From assembly GCF_000513955.1 (NCBI RefSeq), contig NZ_AZUZ01000015.1, forward strand, positions 1 through 64,000: 64,000 nucleotides of DNA, read 5' to 3'. The position numbers were made by a program, and so were the translations under genes. The stretch comes from Pseudoxanthomonas suwonensis J47 (GTDB lineage Bacteria > Pseudomonadota > Gammaproteobacteria > Xanthomonadales > Xanthomonadaceae). This document shows positions 1-6,954 of this stretch, piece by piece. The stretch's first letter is position 1; the number at the start of each line of letters is the position of its first letter. Under the pieces are notes generated by a model. The model was given only the letters and a program-made list of their open reading frames with translations. It searched no databases and was not told the DNA's origin.

Positions 1-27
1 GAAGTGACGCTGCCGCCGGGGCTTTGA
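1..27 (+). CDS. Possible 3' end of a gene entering from the left edge
   Basis: The first 27 bases read in frame 1 as a short peptide ending LPPGL followed by TGA. This could be the tail of a plus-strand gene that starts outside the window. There is too little sequence to recognise a family, and a chance reading is quite possible. Confidence 0.25.
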   Translation, partial: EVTLPPGL

Positions 28-134
28 CCGGGGCGTATGGCCCGTTCGGGTCGTGTCGTGCATCGAAACCTACGCGACTTCGCACTTGCCTGTGAACCAG
101 GCGATGCGAGCGGGTGGGGCACGGCCGCAGCAAG

Positions 135-194
135 AGCCACAGCCACAGCGACAGCAACAGCGACAGCGACAGCGACAGCAACAGCGACAGCAAC
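135..194. repeat. Hexanucleotide tandem array (AGCRAC-type, about 10 units)
   Basis: About ten consecutive 6-base units of the form AGC followed by CAC, GAC or AAC are visible (AGCCAC twice, then AGCGAC and AGCAAC alternating). Because the unit is a multiple of three, every frame stays open and gives simple peptides such as Thr-Ala or Ser-Asp runs. No plausible gene surrounds it. Arrays of this kind change length by strand slippage. Confidence 0.85.
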
Positions 195-317
195 GGCTTT
201 GGGGCGTCGGCTTCGGACGGAGCCGCGGCAGCGCGGGGGTATGGCGCATCGCGCGGTTCCGCCGTCCATGGCTCCAACGCGCGAACGCAGGCCATCCATG
301 GCCTGCTTGCGCCATAC

Positions 318-420
318 CCCCGCGCTACCGCGTCTTCGGTGCGTTCGGGTCGTGGCTTCGTTCTTTTCTCCCCTCTCCCTCCGGGAGAGGGGCAGGGGTG
401 AGGGCCGGGAGCCCAGCGGT
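318..420. repeat. First, partial copy of the left-edge repeat unit
   Basis: This copy begins CCCGCGCTACCGCGTCTTCGG and contains one palindrome (arms CCCCTCTCCC 370-379 and GGGAGAGGGG 383-392, 3-base loop). It is followed by CAGGGGTGAGGGCCGGGAGC. The same order of words recurs at 466-648 and 750-929. This copy lacks the second palindrome of the other two. Confidence 0.75.
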
Positions 421-465
421 GTCCAGGGTTTTTGACTGGCGACGCACCGCCCTGCCTGGGCGTGC

Positions 466-648
466 ACCCGCGCTACCGCGTCTTTCGGCACCTTGAGGTT
501 GTGGCTTCGCTCTTGCTCCCCTCTCCCACCGGGAGAGGGGCAGGGGTGAGGGTCGGGAGCCCACCGGCGTCGGAATGCCGACCCTCTCCCCCAACCCCTC
601 TCCCGGTGGGAGAGGGGCCATGGCGCGGCCCTTCCGCGTCGTGCGTGG
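466..648. repeat. Second copy of the left-edge repeat unit, with two palindromes
   Basis: The unit carries a first palindrome (518-540, loop ACC) and a second (595-617, loop GGT), separated by a conserved spacer that includes GGCGTCGGAATGCCGACCCT. It is followed by a conserved tail, ATGGCGCGGCCCTTCCGCGT. From 516 to 648 it matches 798 to 929 with only a few substitutions, so one copy is probably a duplication of the other. Confidence 0.85.
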
Positions 649-749
649 TGGGTCGCCGCGCCGGGAATGAACGCGGGCGCTGGCGACGTCTGGCGCGTCG
701 CCACGCGAGAGCCTGCTTACCGCATCAGCCAGCAGCCTGCTGGTGACAC

Positions 750-929
750 CCCCGCGCTAACGCGTCTCCTGGTGCTTCCAGGTCGTGGCCTCGCTCTTTC
801 CCTCTCCCTCCGGGAGAGGGGCAGGGGTGAGGGCCGGGAGCCCAGCGGCGTCGGAATGCCGACCCTCTCCCCCAACCCCTCTCCCGGTGGGAGAGGGGCT
901 ATGGCGCGGCCCTTCCGCGTCGTGCGTGG
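750..929. repeat. Third copy of the left-edge repeat unit, with two palindromes
   Basis: Palindromes lie at 800-821 (loop TCC) and 876-898 (loop GGT), with the same spacer and tail as the second copy 282 bases upstream. The unit ends a few bases before the stop codon of the minus-strand mtfA gene at 933. One palindrome may therefore also act as its transcription terminator, although no T-run follows. Confidence 0.85.
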
Positions 930-932
930 GGG

Positions 933-1691
933 TCAGCCCGCCCCCATGGGCGAGGGCCCGTAGAACCTTGCCAGGTGCGCCGCCACTTCCGGCATCGCTT
1001 CCTCGAGCACCTCGGGTGCGGAGAAGTGGTATTCGGTGCACACGGCGAAGAATTCCTCCGGTGCTTCCGCCGCGTACGGATCGATGGTGGTCTCGCGTCC
1101 GGCATCCACTTCGGCGCAGAACGCGTCGTACGCGCGCTGGAAATCGCGGGCCCACTGCCGGTACCAGGCGGAGGGCAGCGGCGGGGTACCGTCGAGTTCG
1201 CCGTCGAGCACGTCGAGCTTGTGCGCCATCTCGTGCACGGCTACGCAGAAGCCAGCGTCCGGGTCCTCGAGGTCGGCGCACACGTCAGCCCAGGACAGGA
1301 TCAGCGGGCCGTGGTCCCAGGCCTCGCCGGCCAGTTCGTCGTCCCACTCGTGCAGCACGCCGGCGGCATCGACATGGCTGCGCCGCACGCGGAACGCGTC
1401 CGGGTAGACCAGCAGCTGCGACCAGCCGCGCAGGCCGCCTTCGCCGAACTCCAGCAGGGGCAGGCAGCACAGCGCGGCCAGCAGGATGCGTTCGTGGTCG
1501 CCCAGCTCCAGGTCGCCGAGCGGGGTGATGGTCTTTTCGTGGAGGAAGCGCGCGGCCAGTCCGCGCAGGCGTTCGCGGCGCTGGGGGTCGAGCGCGGCTG
1601 CCCACGGCAGGGCTGCGCAGGCGGCCTGCCAGGGTTCGTCGGGTATCGTGGGAATGCGCGGCCGCAGCCAGCGCGCAAGCCTCTTGATCAG
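933..1691 (-). CDS. mtfA: MtfA-family zinc peptidase (M90)
   Basis: A protein of 252 residues of the MtfA/DgsA anti-repressor family, cytosolic zinc-dependent aminopeptidases. In E. coli the family member binds the glucose repressor Mlc. The zinc-binding signature HEMAHKLD is at about residues 153-160, followed by the expected downstream acidic stretch (EEFFAVCTEYHFSAPE). No ATG, GTG or TTG lies near the place where homology begins. The reading LIKRLARW lines up with the E. coli N-terminus MIKW, so I place the start at a CTG at 1691. That codon overlaps the TGA stop of the upstream small gene (CTGA), so translation is probably coupled. The family is certain; the start is an inference. Confidence 0.85.
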   Translation of the reverse strand: MIKRLARWLRPRIPTIPDEPWQAACAALPWAAALDPQRRERLRGLAARFLHEKTITPLGDLELGDHERILLAALCCLPLLEFGEGGLRGWSQLLVYPDAFRVRRSHVDAAGVLHEWDDELAGEAWDHGPLILSWADVCADLEDPDAGFCVAVHEMAHKLDVLDGELDGTPPLPSAWYRQWARDFQRAYDAFCAEVDAGRETTIDPYAAEAPEEFFAVCTEYHFSAPEVLEEAMPEVAAHLARFYGPSPMGAG

Positions 1692-1978
1692 CGGAACATG
1701 CCCGGCAGGAAACTGTGCCAGCGCGGGCTGCGCGTGCGCTGCATGACCGCGTCGCCGTCGTTGCCGCCACCGCCGCTGGCGGTCGTGCGCGGCACGCTGC
1801 GCGCCACCGGCGGTACCGGCGTGCGCGCCTGCGCCGAATCGGCTTCCGCTGCGCTGGCCGGCGCGGAGGCACGGGTGTACACGCAGGCCCCGTTCTTCGG
1901 GGCCACCTCGTCGTCGGAGGCCGCCGCCCAGCACAGCGCCGGGACGGCGAGCAGCAGAAGCGGTAGCAGGCGGCGCAT
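1688..1978 (-). CDS. Small secreted protein upstream of mtfA
   Basis: A 96-residue protein with a clear signal peptide (Arg-Arg, a Leu-rich core, cleavage near CWAAAS around residue 21). The mature part is Ala/Pro/Ser-rich and low in complexity, except for a compact C-terminus ending SPRWHSFLPGMFR. Its stop overlaps the start of mtfA, so the two form an operon. I do not recognise a family. Export to the periplasm is inferred from the signal peptide. The function is unknown. Confidence 0.7.
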   Translation of the reverse strand: MRRLLPLLLLAVPALCWAAASDDEVAPKNGACVYTRASAPASAAEADSAQARTPVPPVARSVPRTTASGGGGNDGDAVMQRTRSPRWHSFLPGMFR

Positions 1979-2064
1979 CGGAGGATCCGTCGTCCGGGGC
2001 GGGAATTGACCGACTATACCGCGCCTTCGCCGCCCCGGCATGTGTCCCGGCCGGCCGGGCGGGC

Positions 2065-2070
2065 GATAAT
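2065..2070 (+). promoter_or_regulatory. Candidate -10 box of the birA promoter
   Basis: GATAAT lies 38 bases before the TTG start of birA, in the short gap that separates it from the divergent signal-peptide gene. No good -35 box can be seen. Confidence 0.4.
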
Positions 2071-2107
2071 CGGTCGCCTTGGGCGGACCGGCCCGACGGG
2101 GGTGGAT

Positions 2108-3079
2108 TTGGACGATCGCGAACTGCTGGTCCGGCTGGGCGCCGGCGAGGTCTCCGGCGACGCGCTGGCGCGCGAGGCGGGGATCACCCGTGCCGCGGTC
2201 TGGAAGCGGATCCAGGCCCTGCGCGCGGCCGGCGTGGAGGTAGAGGCGCGTGCGGGGCAGGGCTATGCCCTGGTCCGCGCTCCGGACCTGCTCGATGCGG
2301 ACGCCCTGCGCGCGGCGCTGCCGCCGGCCGTGGCGGCCGGCTTGGCCTCGCTGGAGGTCGCGTGGAGCATCGATTCGACCAACAGCGAGCTGCTGCGCGG
2401 CGCTGCGCCTGAATACGGCGCACGGGTACTGCTGGCCGAGCGCCAGACCGCCGGACGCGGCCGCCTGGGCCGTTCCTGGGCCTCGCCGCTGGGCGCGCAG
2501 GTGTGCCTGTCGGTGCGCCGCGGCTTCGACGGCGGGCTGGCCCGGCTGGGCGGCCTGGGCCTGGTGGCCGGCGTGGCGGTGGTCGAGGCGCTGCACGACC
2601 TGGGCTTCGCCGCGGCCGGGCTGAAGTGGCCGAACGACGTGGTGGTCGCCGACCGCAAGCTGGCCGGCCTGCTCGTGGAAGGCGGTGGCGAGCACGGCGG
2701 GCCGGTGCACGCGGTGATCGGGCTGGGCCTCAACGTGCGCCTGCCGGCGTCCGCGGGCGCGGCCATCGACCAGCCGTGGACCGACCTGGCCCACGTCGCG
2801 GGTCCGGACAGCGTGCCGGGCCGCAATACGATCGCCGCGGCGGTGCTGGCGCGGCTGCTGCTGGCGCTGGACCAGTTCGACCGCGACGGCCTGGCGCCGT
2901 TCCTGCCGCGCTATGCGCCGCTGGACGCGCTGGCCGGGCGCCCCGTGCGCGTGCTGGGCGGGCGCGAGACGATCGAGGGCGAAGCACTGGGGCTGGCCGC
3001 CGACGGCGCCCTGCGCGTTCGGACCGATGCCGGCGAACGCCTGTTCCATGCCGGCGAAGTAAGCGTGAGGCCACGATGA
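2108..3079 (+). CDS. birA: Bifunctional biotin-protein ligase / biotin operon repressor
   Basis: A protein of 323 residues. The N-terminal winged helix (about 1-60, with TRAAVWKRIQALRAAGV) is followed by the catalytic biotin ligase domain. That domain has the biotin-AMP loop GRGRLGR (about 116-122), KWPNDV (about 172-177) and KLAGLLVE. It activates biotin as biotinyl-AMP and attaches it to acetyl-CoA carboxylase, and with its DNA-binding domain it may also repress biotin genes. I chose the TTG at 2108 because MDDRELL matches the family start and a purine-rich stretch (GGGGGTGG) lies just upstream; GTG at 2102 is the alternative. Its stop overlaps the coaX start (ATGA). Confidence 0.93.
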   Translation: MDDRELLVRLGAGEVSGDALAREAGITRAAVWKRIQALRAAGVEVEARAGQGYALVRAPDLLDADALRAALPPAVAAGLASLEVAWSIDSTNSELLRGAAPEYGARVLLAERQTAGRGRLGRSWASPLGAQVCLSVRRGFDGGLARLGGLGLVAGVAVVEALHDLGFAAAGLKWPNDVVVADRKLAGLLVEGGGEHGGPVHAVIGLGLNVRLPASAGAAIDQPWTDLAHVAGPDSVPGRNTIAAAVLARLLLALDQFDRDGLAPFLPRYAPLDALAGRPVRVLGGRETIEGEALGLAADGALRVRTDAGERLFHAGEVSVRPR

Positions 3080-3828
3080 GCGACTGGCTGTTCGACCTGG
3101 GCAATTCCCGCTTCAAGGCCGCGCCGTGGCACGGCGGCACGGACGTGGGCGAGGTCCTGGCGTGGCCGCACGGCGCCGACGCCCTGGCCGCCGGCGACAC
3201 CAGCCACGGCGCGCTGCCGCGCGGGCGCCGCGCCTGGGTGGCCAGCGTCGCCGCGCCGGCGCTGACCACGCAGATGCTCGACCTGCTGCGGCAGCGCTTC
3301 GAACAGGTACACGTGGCCCGCACCAGCGCCGAATGCGCCGGGGTCCGCATCGCCTACGCAGAACCGGCGCGGATGGGCGTGGACCGCTTCCTCGCGTTGC
3401 TGGGCGCGCACGGCAGCGGCGAAGGCGGCGACGTGCTGGTCGCCGGCGTCGGCACCGCACTGACCATCGACCTGCTCGACGCACAGGGCCGCCACCACGG
3501 CGGCCGCATCGCCGCCTCGCCGACGCTGATGCGCCAGGCGCTGCACCAGCGCGCCGCGCAGCTGCCGGAAGCCGGCGGACGCTACGTGGAATTCGCCGAC
3601 GACACCTGGGATGCGCTGGCGTCCGGTTGCGACGGCGCCGCGGTCGCGCTGGTCGAGCGTTCGCTGGCGGAGGCGGCGCAGCAACTGGATCGTGAACCGA
3701 CGCTGCTGCTGCATGGCGGCGGCGCGCCGGCGCTGCTGCCGCTGCTGCCGCAGGCACGGCTGCGCGAGGCGCTGGTGCTGGAAGGCCTGGCGGCATGGGC
3801 GCGCACCGCCGGCAGCGGGCTGCCGTGA
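3076..3828 (+). CDS. coaX: Type III pantothenate kinase
   Basis: A protein of 250 residues, the normal size. It catalyses the first step of coenzyme A synthesis, ATP-dependent phosphorylation of pantothenate. Visible motifs are the phosphate-binding DLGNSR (residues 7-12), GVDR (101-104) with the catalytic-base Asp103, and GVGTA (124-128), all typical of the ASKHA-fold CoaX type. It is translationally coupled to birA by a 4-base overlap, a pairing common in this family of bacteria. Confidence 0.95.
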   Translation: MSDWLFDLGNSRFKAAPWHGGTDVGEVLAWPHGADALAAGDTSHGALPRGRRAWVASVAAPALTTQMLDLLRQRFEQVHVARTSAECAGVRIAYAEPARMGVDRFLALLGAHGSGEGGDVLVAGVGTALTIDLLDAQGRHHGGRIAASPTLMRQALHQRAAQLPEAGGRYVEFADDTWDALASGCDGAAVALVERSLAEAAQQLDREPTLLLHGGGAPALLPLLPQARLREALVLEGLAAWARTAGSGLP

Positions 3829-3846
3829 GCGCTGCGGCCGCTCGGC

Positions 3847-3852
3847 TAGAAT
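3847..3852 (+). promoter_or_regulatory. Candidate -10 box for the SPOR gene, implying a near-leaderless transcript
   Basis: TAGAAT ends 8 bases before the ATG at 3861. Counting the usual 7 bases from the -10 box puts the transcript start at about 3859, leaving almost no leader and no room for a Shine-Dalgarno sequence. Confidence 0.4.
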
Positions 3853-3860
3853 CGCCGCCC

Positions 3861-4565
3861 ATGTTCGTCCGTGCCCTGATCGTCGTGCTGGTCGCGCTCA
3901 ACCTCGGTGTTGCGGCGTGGTGGCTTTCGCGTCCGGAAGCGGCGGAAGCGCCGCCGCCGGTATCCACTCGCGGTGGCGTCGAACTGGAGCTGCTGCCGGC
4001 CACTACGGACGCACCGCGCAGCGCGCCGGCGCTGGCCACCGCGAAGCCTGGGCATACGCCGGAACAGCCTGCAGCGCCTGCCGCGGCCGCCCCTGCCGCT
4101 CCGGCCCCATTGGCATGCCTGCGCCTGGGCCCGTTCCCCGATCGCGCCGCCGCCGAGGTGGCGCGCGCCGGCCTCGGCACGCTGCTGCGCGAGGCGGTGC
4201 TGGACGAGGAGGCCGGGGCGGCGACCGGCTACCGCGTGCTGCTGCCGCCGGCGCCCGATCGCGCGCAGGCGCAGGCCACCGCGCGGCGCATCGCCGCGGC
4301 CGGCTTCGAGGATTTCATCGTGCTCAGCAAGGGCGAGGAAGCCAACGCCATCGCCCTGGGCGCCTACCGCAACCGCGATACCGCCGAACGCCGCATCGCC
4401 AGCCTGCGTGCGGCCGGTTTCCCCGCCGAGCTGCGCGCGCAGGGCGGCGGCGCTTCGCGCTGGTGGCTGCAGGGCGCGACCGGCGACCCGGCACAGGTGC
4501 GCAGCACCTTCCCCGCGGCGCGCGACATCGACTGCGCGACTATCCCGGGCGCCGCCCTACGCTAG
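3861..4565 (+). CDS. SPOR-domain membrane-anchored protein
   Basis: A protein of 234 residues. An N-terminal membrane segment (about 4-22, FVRALIVVLVALNLGVAAWW) leads into a Pro/Ala-rich linker and then a C-terminal SPOR-like domain (about 95-234, with LRLGPFPDRAAAEVAR and ALGAYRNRDTAERRIASL). SPOR domains bind denuded peptidoglycan and usually direct proteins to the division septum. It probably sits in the inner membrane with the domain in the periplasm. Its position directly after coaX is shared by many relatives. The exact role is not known. Confidence 0.82.
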   Translation: MFVRALIVVLVALNLGVAAWWLSRPEAAEAPPPVSTRGGVELELLPATTDAPRSAPALATAKPGHTPEQPAAPAAAAPAAPAPLACLRLGPFPDRAAAEVARAGLGTLLREAVLDEEAGAATGYRVLLPPAPDRAQAQATARRIAAAGFEDFIVLSKGEEANAIALGAYRNRDTAERRIASLRAAGFPAELRAQGGGASRWWLQGATGDPAQVRSTFPAARDIDCATIPGAALR

Positions 4566-4568
4566 AAT
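4563..4568 (+). promoter_or_regulatory. -10 box of the tRNA-Thr promoter
   Basis: TAGAAT overlaps the stop codon region of the SPOR gene and lies 10 bases before the tRNA. The predicted transcript start is about 4575. Confidence 0.5.
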
Positions 4569-4578
4569 CCCGGCATTC

Positions 4579-4654
4579 GCCGCCTTAGCTCAGCTGGTAG
4601 AGCAACCGCCTTGTAAGCGGTAGGTCATCCGTTCGAATCGGATAGGCGGCACCA
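4579..4654 (+). tRNA. tRNA-Thr (anticodon UGU)
   Basis: A 76-base cloverleaf. The acceptor arms GCCGCCT (4579-4585) and AGGCGGC (4644-4650) pair fully, and the CCA end is encoded (4652-4654). The anticodon stem ACCGC/GCGGT encloses the loop CTTGTAA with anticodon TGT. The D-loop (AGCTCAGCTGGTAGAGC) and T-loop (GTTCGAATC) are canonical. Confidence 0.97.
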
Positions 4655-5026
4655 CTTTCCCGCGATGCGTTGCGTGCACCGGCTGGCGGTCGCCGCTTCG
4701 CTTTGCCACGCGCGCGTATCCACGCGGTAGAACGGGCCCGCGTCGCGCGCATTCCTCGATAGTCCCCGGCCCGGCGTCCCGCCGGTGGCTTCGTCCCTGC
4801 TGAGCGTGTGTCCCTGGCCTGTGCATGCCCGCTGCCGGGTAGCCGCAGCGTCGCGCGCGTGATGCGCGCCGGGCAATCAGCCGATGCCGGCGCGTTGCGT
4901 AGGAAAACTCCCAACAGCGGCGGCGGACAGGACCTCCGGCACGGCTTCCATGCGGCGCTGCGGCGGGTCCGCGACCCGCCCTCTGGCTAGACTGTCCGGC
5001 TCACAGGAATGATCGATGGAGTACCC
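4655..5026. other. 372-base gap after the tRNA
   Basis: No credible gene is present; the open frames here are tRNA-antisense or GC-skew artefacts. A candidate -10 box for the arginase gene (TAGACT, 4988-4993) lies near the right end. The word GTAGGAAAACTCCCAACAGC (about 4900-4919) contains an imperfect palindrome of unknown meaning. Confidence 0.6.
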
Positions 5027-5950
5027 ATGGCCCGAAGCTACCCACCGGTTTCCCTGATCGGCGTGCCTACCGACGTCGGCGCCGGCCACCGTGGCGCCTC
5101 GCTCGGCCCGGAAGCGCTGCGCATCGCCGGCCTGGGCGAGGCGCTGGCCGCGCGCGGCGTGGACGTGCGCGATTGCGGCAACCTCGCCGGTCCGGCCAAT
5201 CCGTGGCAGCCGCCGGTCGACGGCTACCGCCACCTGGAGCAGGTGGTGGCGTGGAACGGGGCGCTGATGGAAGCGAGCCTGCGCGAGCTGCGTGCCGGGC
5301 GCATGCCGGTGATGCTCGGCGGCGACCACTGCCTGGCGATCGGCTCGATCACCGCGGTCGCGCGCCATTGCCGCGAGACCGGCCGCAAGCTGCGCGTGCT
5401 GTGGCTGGATGCGCACGCGGACTTCAACACCAGCGAGGTCACGCCCTCGGGCAACGTGCACGGCATGCCGGTGGCCTGCCTGTGCGGCCTGGGGCCGGAC
5501 GCGCTGACCCGGCTTGGCGGCGACGCGCCGGCCTTGCATCCGGAGCAGGTACGGCAGATCGGCATCCGTTCGGTGGATCCGGAAGAGAAGCGCCTGGTTA
5601 AGCAGCACCGGCTCGACATCTACGACATGCGTTACATCGACGAGATCGGGATGAAGGCGGTGATGCAGCAGGCGCTGGAAGGCGTGGACGAGGACACGCA
5701 CCTGCACGTCAGCTTCGACGTCGACTTCCTCGATCCGGGCATCGCCCCGGGCGTGGGCACGACGGTGCCGGGCGGGGTGAACTACCGCGAGGCGCAGCTG
5801 GTGATGGAGATGATCGCCGACACCGGGCGGATGGGTTCACTGGACATCGTCGAACTCAACCCGGTGCTGGACGACCACAACATGACCGCCGAACTGGCGG
5901 TGGACCTGGTGGAAAGCCTGTTCGGCAAGTCCACGCTGATGCGCGACTGA
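5027..5950 (+). CDS. rocF: Arginase (ureohydrolase family)
   Basis: A protein of 307 residues that hydrolyses L-arginine to ornithine and urea with a binuclear manganese centre. All metal motifs are intact: GGDH (98-101), DAHAD (128-132) and DVDFLD (231-236). The start at 5027 is chosen because GGAG stands 5 bases upstream; the in-frame ATG at 5009 has no usable spacing. A guanidinobutyrase or agmatinase specificity cannot be excluded from sequence alone, but length and motifs fit arginase. Confidence 0.92.
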   Translation: MARSYPPVSLIGVPTDVGAGHRGASLGPEALRIAGLGEALAARGVDVRDCGNLAGPANPWQPPVDGYRHLEQVVAWNGALMEASLRELRAGRMPVMLGGDHCLAIGSITAVARHCRETGRKLRVLWLDAHADFNTSEVTPSGNVHGMPVACLCGLGPDALTRLGGDAPALHPEQVRQIGIRSVDPEEKRLVKQHRLDIYDMRYIDEIGMKAVMQQALEGVDEDTHLHVSFDVDFLDPGIAPGVGTTVPGGVNYREAQLVMEMIADTGRMGSLDIVELNPVLDDHNMTAELAVDLVESLFGKSTLMRD

Positions 5951-6053
5951 ACGCCGGCCGCGGCGGGTTCACGCCGGTTGCACGGGGGGCAAGGGAGATT
6001 TGCGCCACACCGCATGCGTGCGGACGCAACGTCACCCCGAGGAGCCAAACATC

Positions 6054-6206
6054 ATGAAGCGCATCATCGCACTGGTCCTGGTCAGCCTGTTCTCCACTTC
6101 CATGCTCACCGCCTGCAACACCATGGCCGGTGCCGGCCAGGACATCCAGAAGGCCGGCGAAAAGGTCGAGGACAAGGCGCAGGACTGCAAGGACGGCAAG
6201 TGCTGA
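6054..6206 (+). CDS. Entericidin EcnA/B-family lipoprotein
   Basis: A tiny protein of 50 residues. A lipoprotein signal peptide ends in the lipobox LTAC, with the lipidated Cys at about residue 22. It is followed by the signature NTMAGAGQDIQKAGEKVED and a charged tail ending DCKDGKC. Entericidins are outer-membrane lipoproteins linked to stress or stationary-phase lysis. A strong GAGGAG ribosome site stands about 9 bases before the ATG. It forms its own unit, closed by the terminator at 6230. Confidence 0.92.
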   Translation: MKRIIALVLVSLFSTSMLTACNTMAGAGQDIQKAGEKVEDKAQDCKDGKC

Positions 6207-6229
6207 GGCCTGCCTGCCACTGCTTCCCC

Positions 6230-6259
6230 GGGGGCCGGTTCTGCCGGCCCCTTTTCTTT
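6230..6259 (+). terminator. Rho-independent terminator after the entericidin gene
   Basis: An 8-base-pair GC stem (GGGGCCGG 6231-6238 with CCGGCCCC 6244-6251) and a 5-base loop are followed by TTTTCTTT. Confidence 0.85.
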
Positions 6260-6430
6260 GTGGCGTCCGCGAACGCGCAATGCGCCCGTGCACGCGACGT
6301 GATGCGTTCAGCGGGCTAACCGCGCGTTGACGCGGGCTGGACCGGAGGCCAACGCGCCGCCACCGAAGATGGACCCACGCGGCCGGCACAGGCCGAGTCA
6401 CCAACAAAGAACCAAGCAGAGGAGCAGCGC

Positions 6431-6646
6431 ATGAATCGCGACATCATCGCCGGCAACTGGAAGCAGCTGAAGGGCCAGATCAAGGCCAAGTGGGGCGACC
6501 TCACCGACGACGACTTCGACGTCGTCGAAGGCAACACCCAGTACCTGGCGGGCAAGCTGCAGGAGCGCTACGGCTGGGAGAAGGATCGGGCCGAACAGGA
6601 AATCCGCGACTTCGAGCGCACGCTCGACGACAGCTACCGGCACTGA
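6431..6646 (+). CDS. CsbD-family stress protein
   Basis: A protein of 71 residues matching the CsbD/YjbJ family over its whole length ([18 protein letters not shown], then [14 protein letters not shown] and [18 protein letters not shown]). These small hydrophilic helical proteins are strongly induced by general, cell-envelope or osmotic stress; their biochemical role is unknown. A good AGAGGAG ribosome site precedes the ATG. It stands next to entericidin, another stress-associated small gene, but each has its own terminator. Confidence 0.95.
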   Translation: MNRDIIAGNWKQLKGQIKAKWGDLTDDDFDVVEGNTQYLAGKLQERYGWEKDRAEQEIRDFERTLDDSYRH

Positions 6647-6732
6647 CCGGACGCGACCGGCGCCGACGCCGGTGCGTGCAGTCTGCCCCGCGCCGTAAGC
6701 AGGTGTTCCTCACGGCGGCAGGCGCGGGCGGG

Positions 6733-6759
6733 GCGGCGGACCCAGGTCCGCCGCTTTTC
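6733..6759 (+). terminator. Rho-independent terminator after csbD
   Basis: A 9-base-pair stem (GCGGCGGAC 6733-6741 with GTCCGCCGC 6746-6754) and a 4-base loop are followed by TTTTC. Confidence 0.8.
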
Positions 6760-6921
6760 TCGCGCGTTTCCTTCCGGTCAGCGAGGCGGCACAACGGCTT
6801 GCGGGCCTGGCCGGGTCCAAAGGCCATCGCCGGATGGCAATCGGCGTGATCCGGCGGCAGCCGGGGCACCCTTGCGCAGGCCCGATCCAGGTGAGCCGCC
6901 TGTGCCCCCGTGCCGGCGCGC

Positions 6922-6927
6922 TAGAAT
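6922..6927 (+). promoter_or_regulatory. -10 box of the trpS promoter
   Basis: TAGAAT stands 27 bases before the ATG, giving a predicted leader of about 21 bases. No tryptophan-rich leader peptide or attenuator is visible. Confidence 0.45.
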
Positions 6928-6954
6928 TGGCAGGTCTTTCACGCAGTACCTGCC

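Larger units (their letters stand above)
28..932. other. 905-base repeat-rich region without a gene
   Basis: No open frame here looks like a protein. The longest readings are arginine- and alanine-rich artefacts of GC skew and repeats. The region holds a hexanucleotide array (135-194) and three related units carrying GC-rich palindromes (about 318-420, 466-648 and 750-929). It looks like an intergenic landing ground for REP-type elements rather than a decayed gene, because no piece resembles a known protein. Confidence 0.7.
6647..6954. other. 308-base gap between CsbD and trpS
   Basis: The gap contains the csbD terminator (6733-6759) and the trpS -10 box (6922-6927). I see no gene in the rest. 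Confidence 0.7.

Noticed and set aside
120-200. Possible CRISPR array
   Set aside because: The repeating unit is six bases without spacers, and no cas gene is present.
37-435. Reading frames over the hexanucleotide array as a repeat protein
   Set aside because: No ribosome site, no codon bias and all six frames are open. The peptide is simply the translation of the tandem array and the palindromes.
4585-4914. Open frame on the minus strand ending in PIRTDDLPLTRRLLYQLS
   Set aside because: This peptide is the antisense reading of the tRNA-Thr gene, a known source of false proteins. The rest is GC-skew sequence without a ribosome site.
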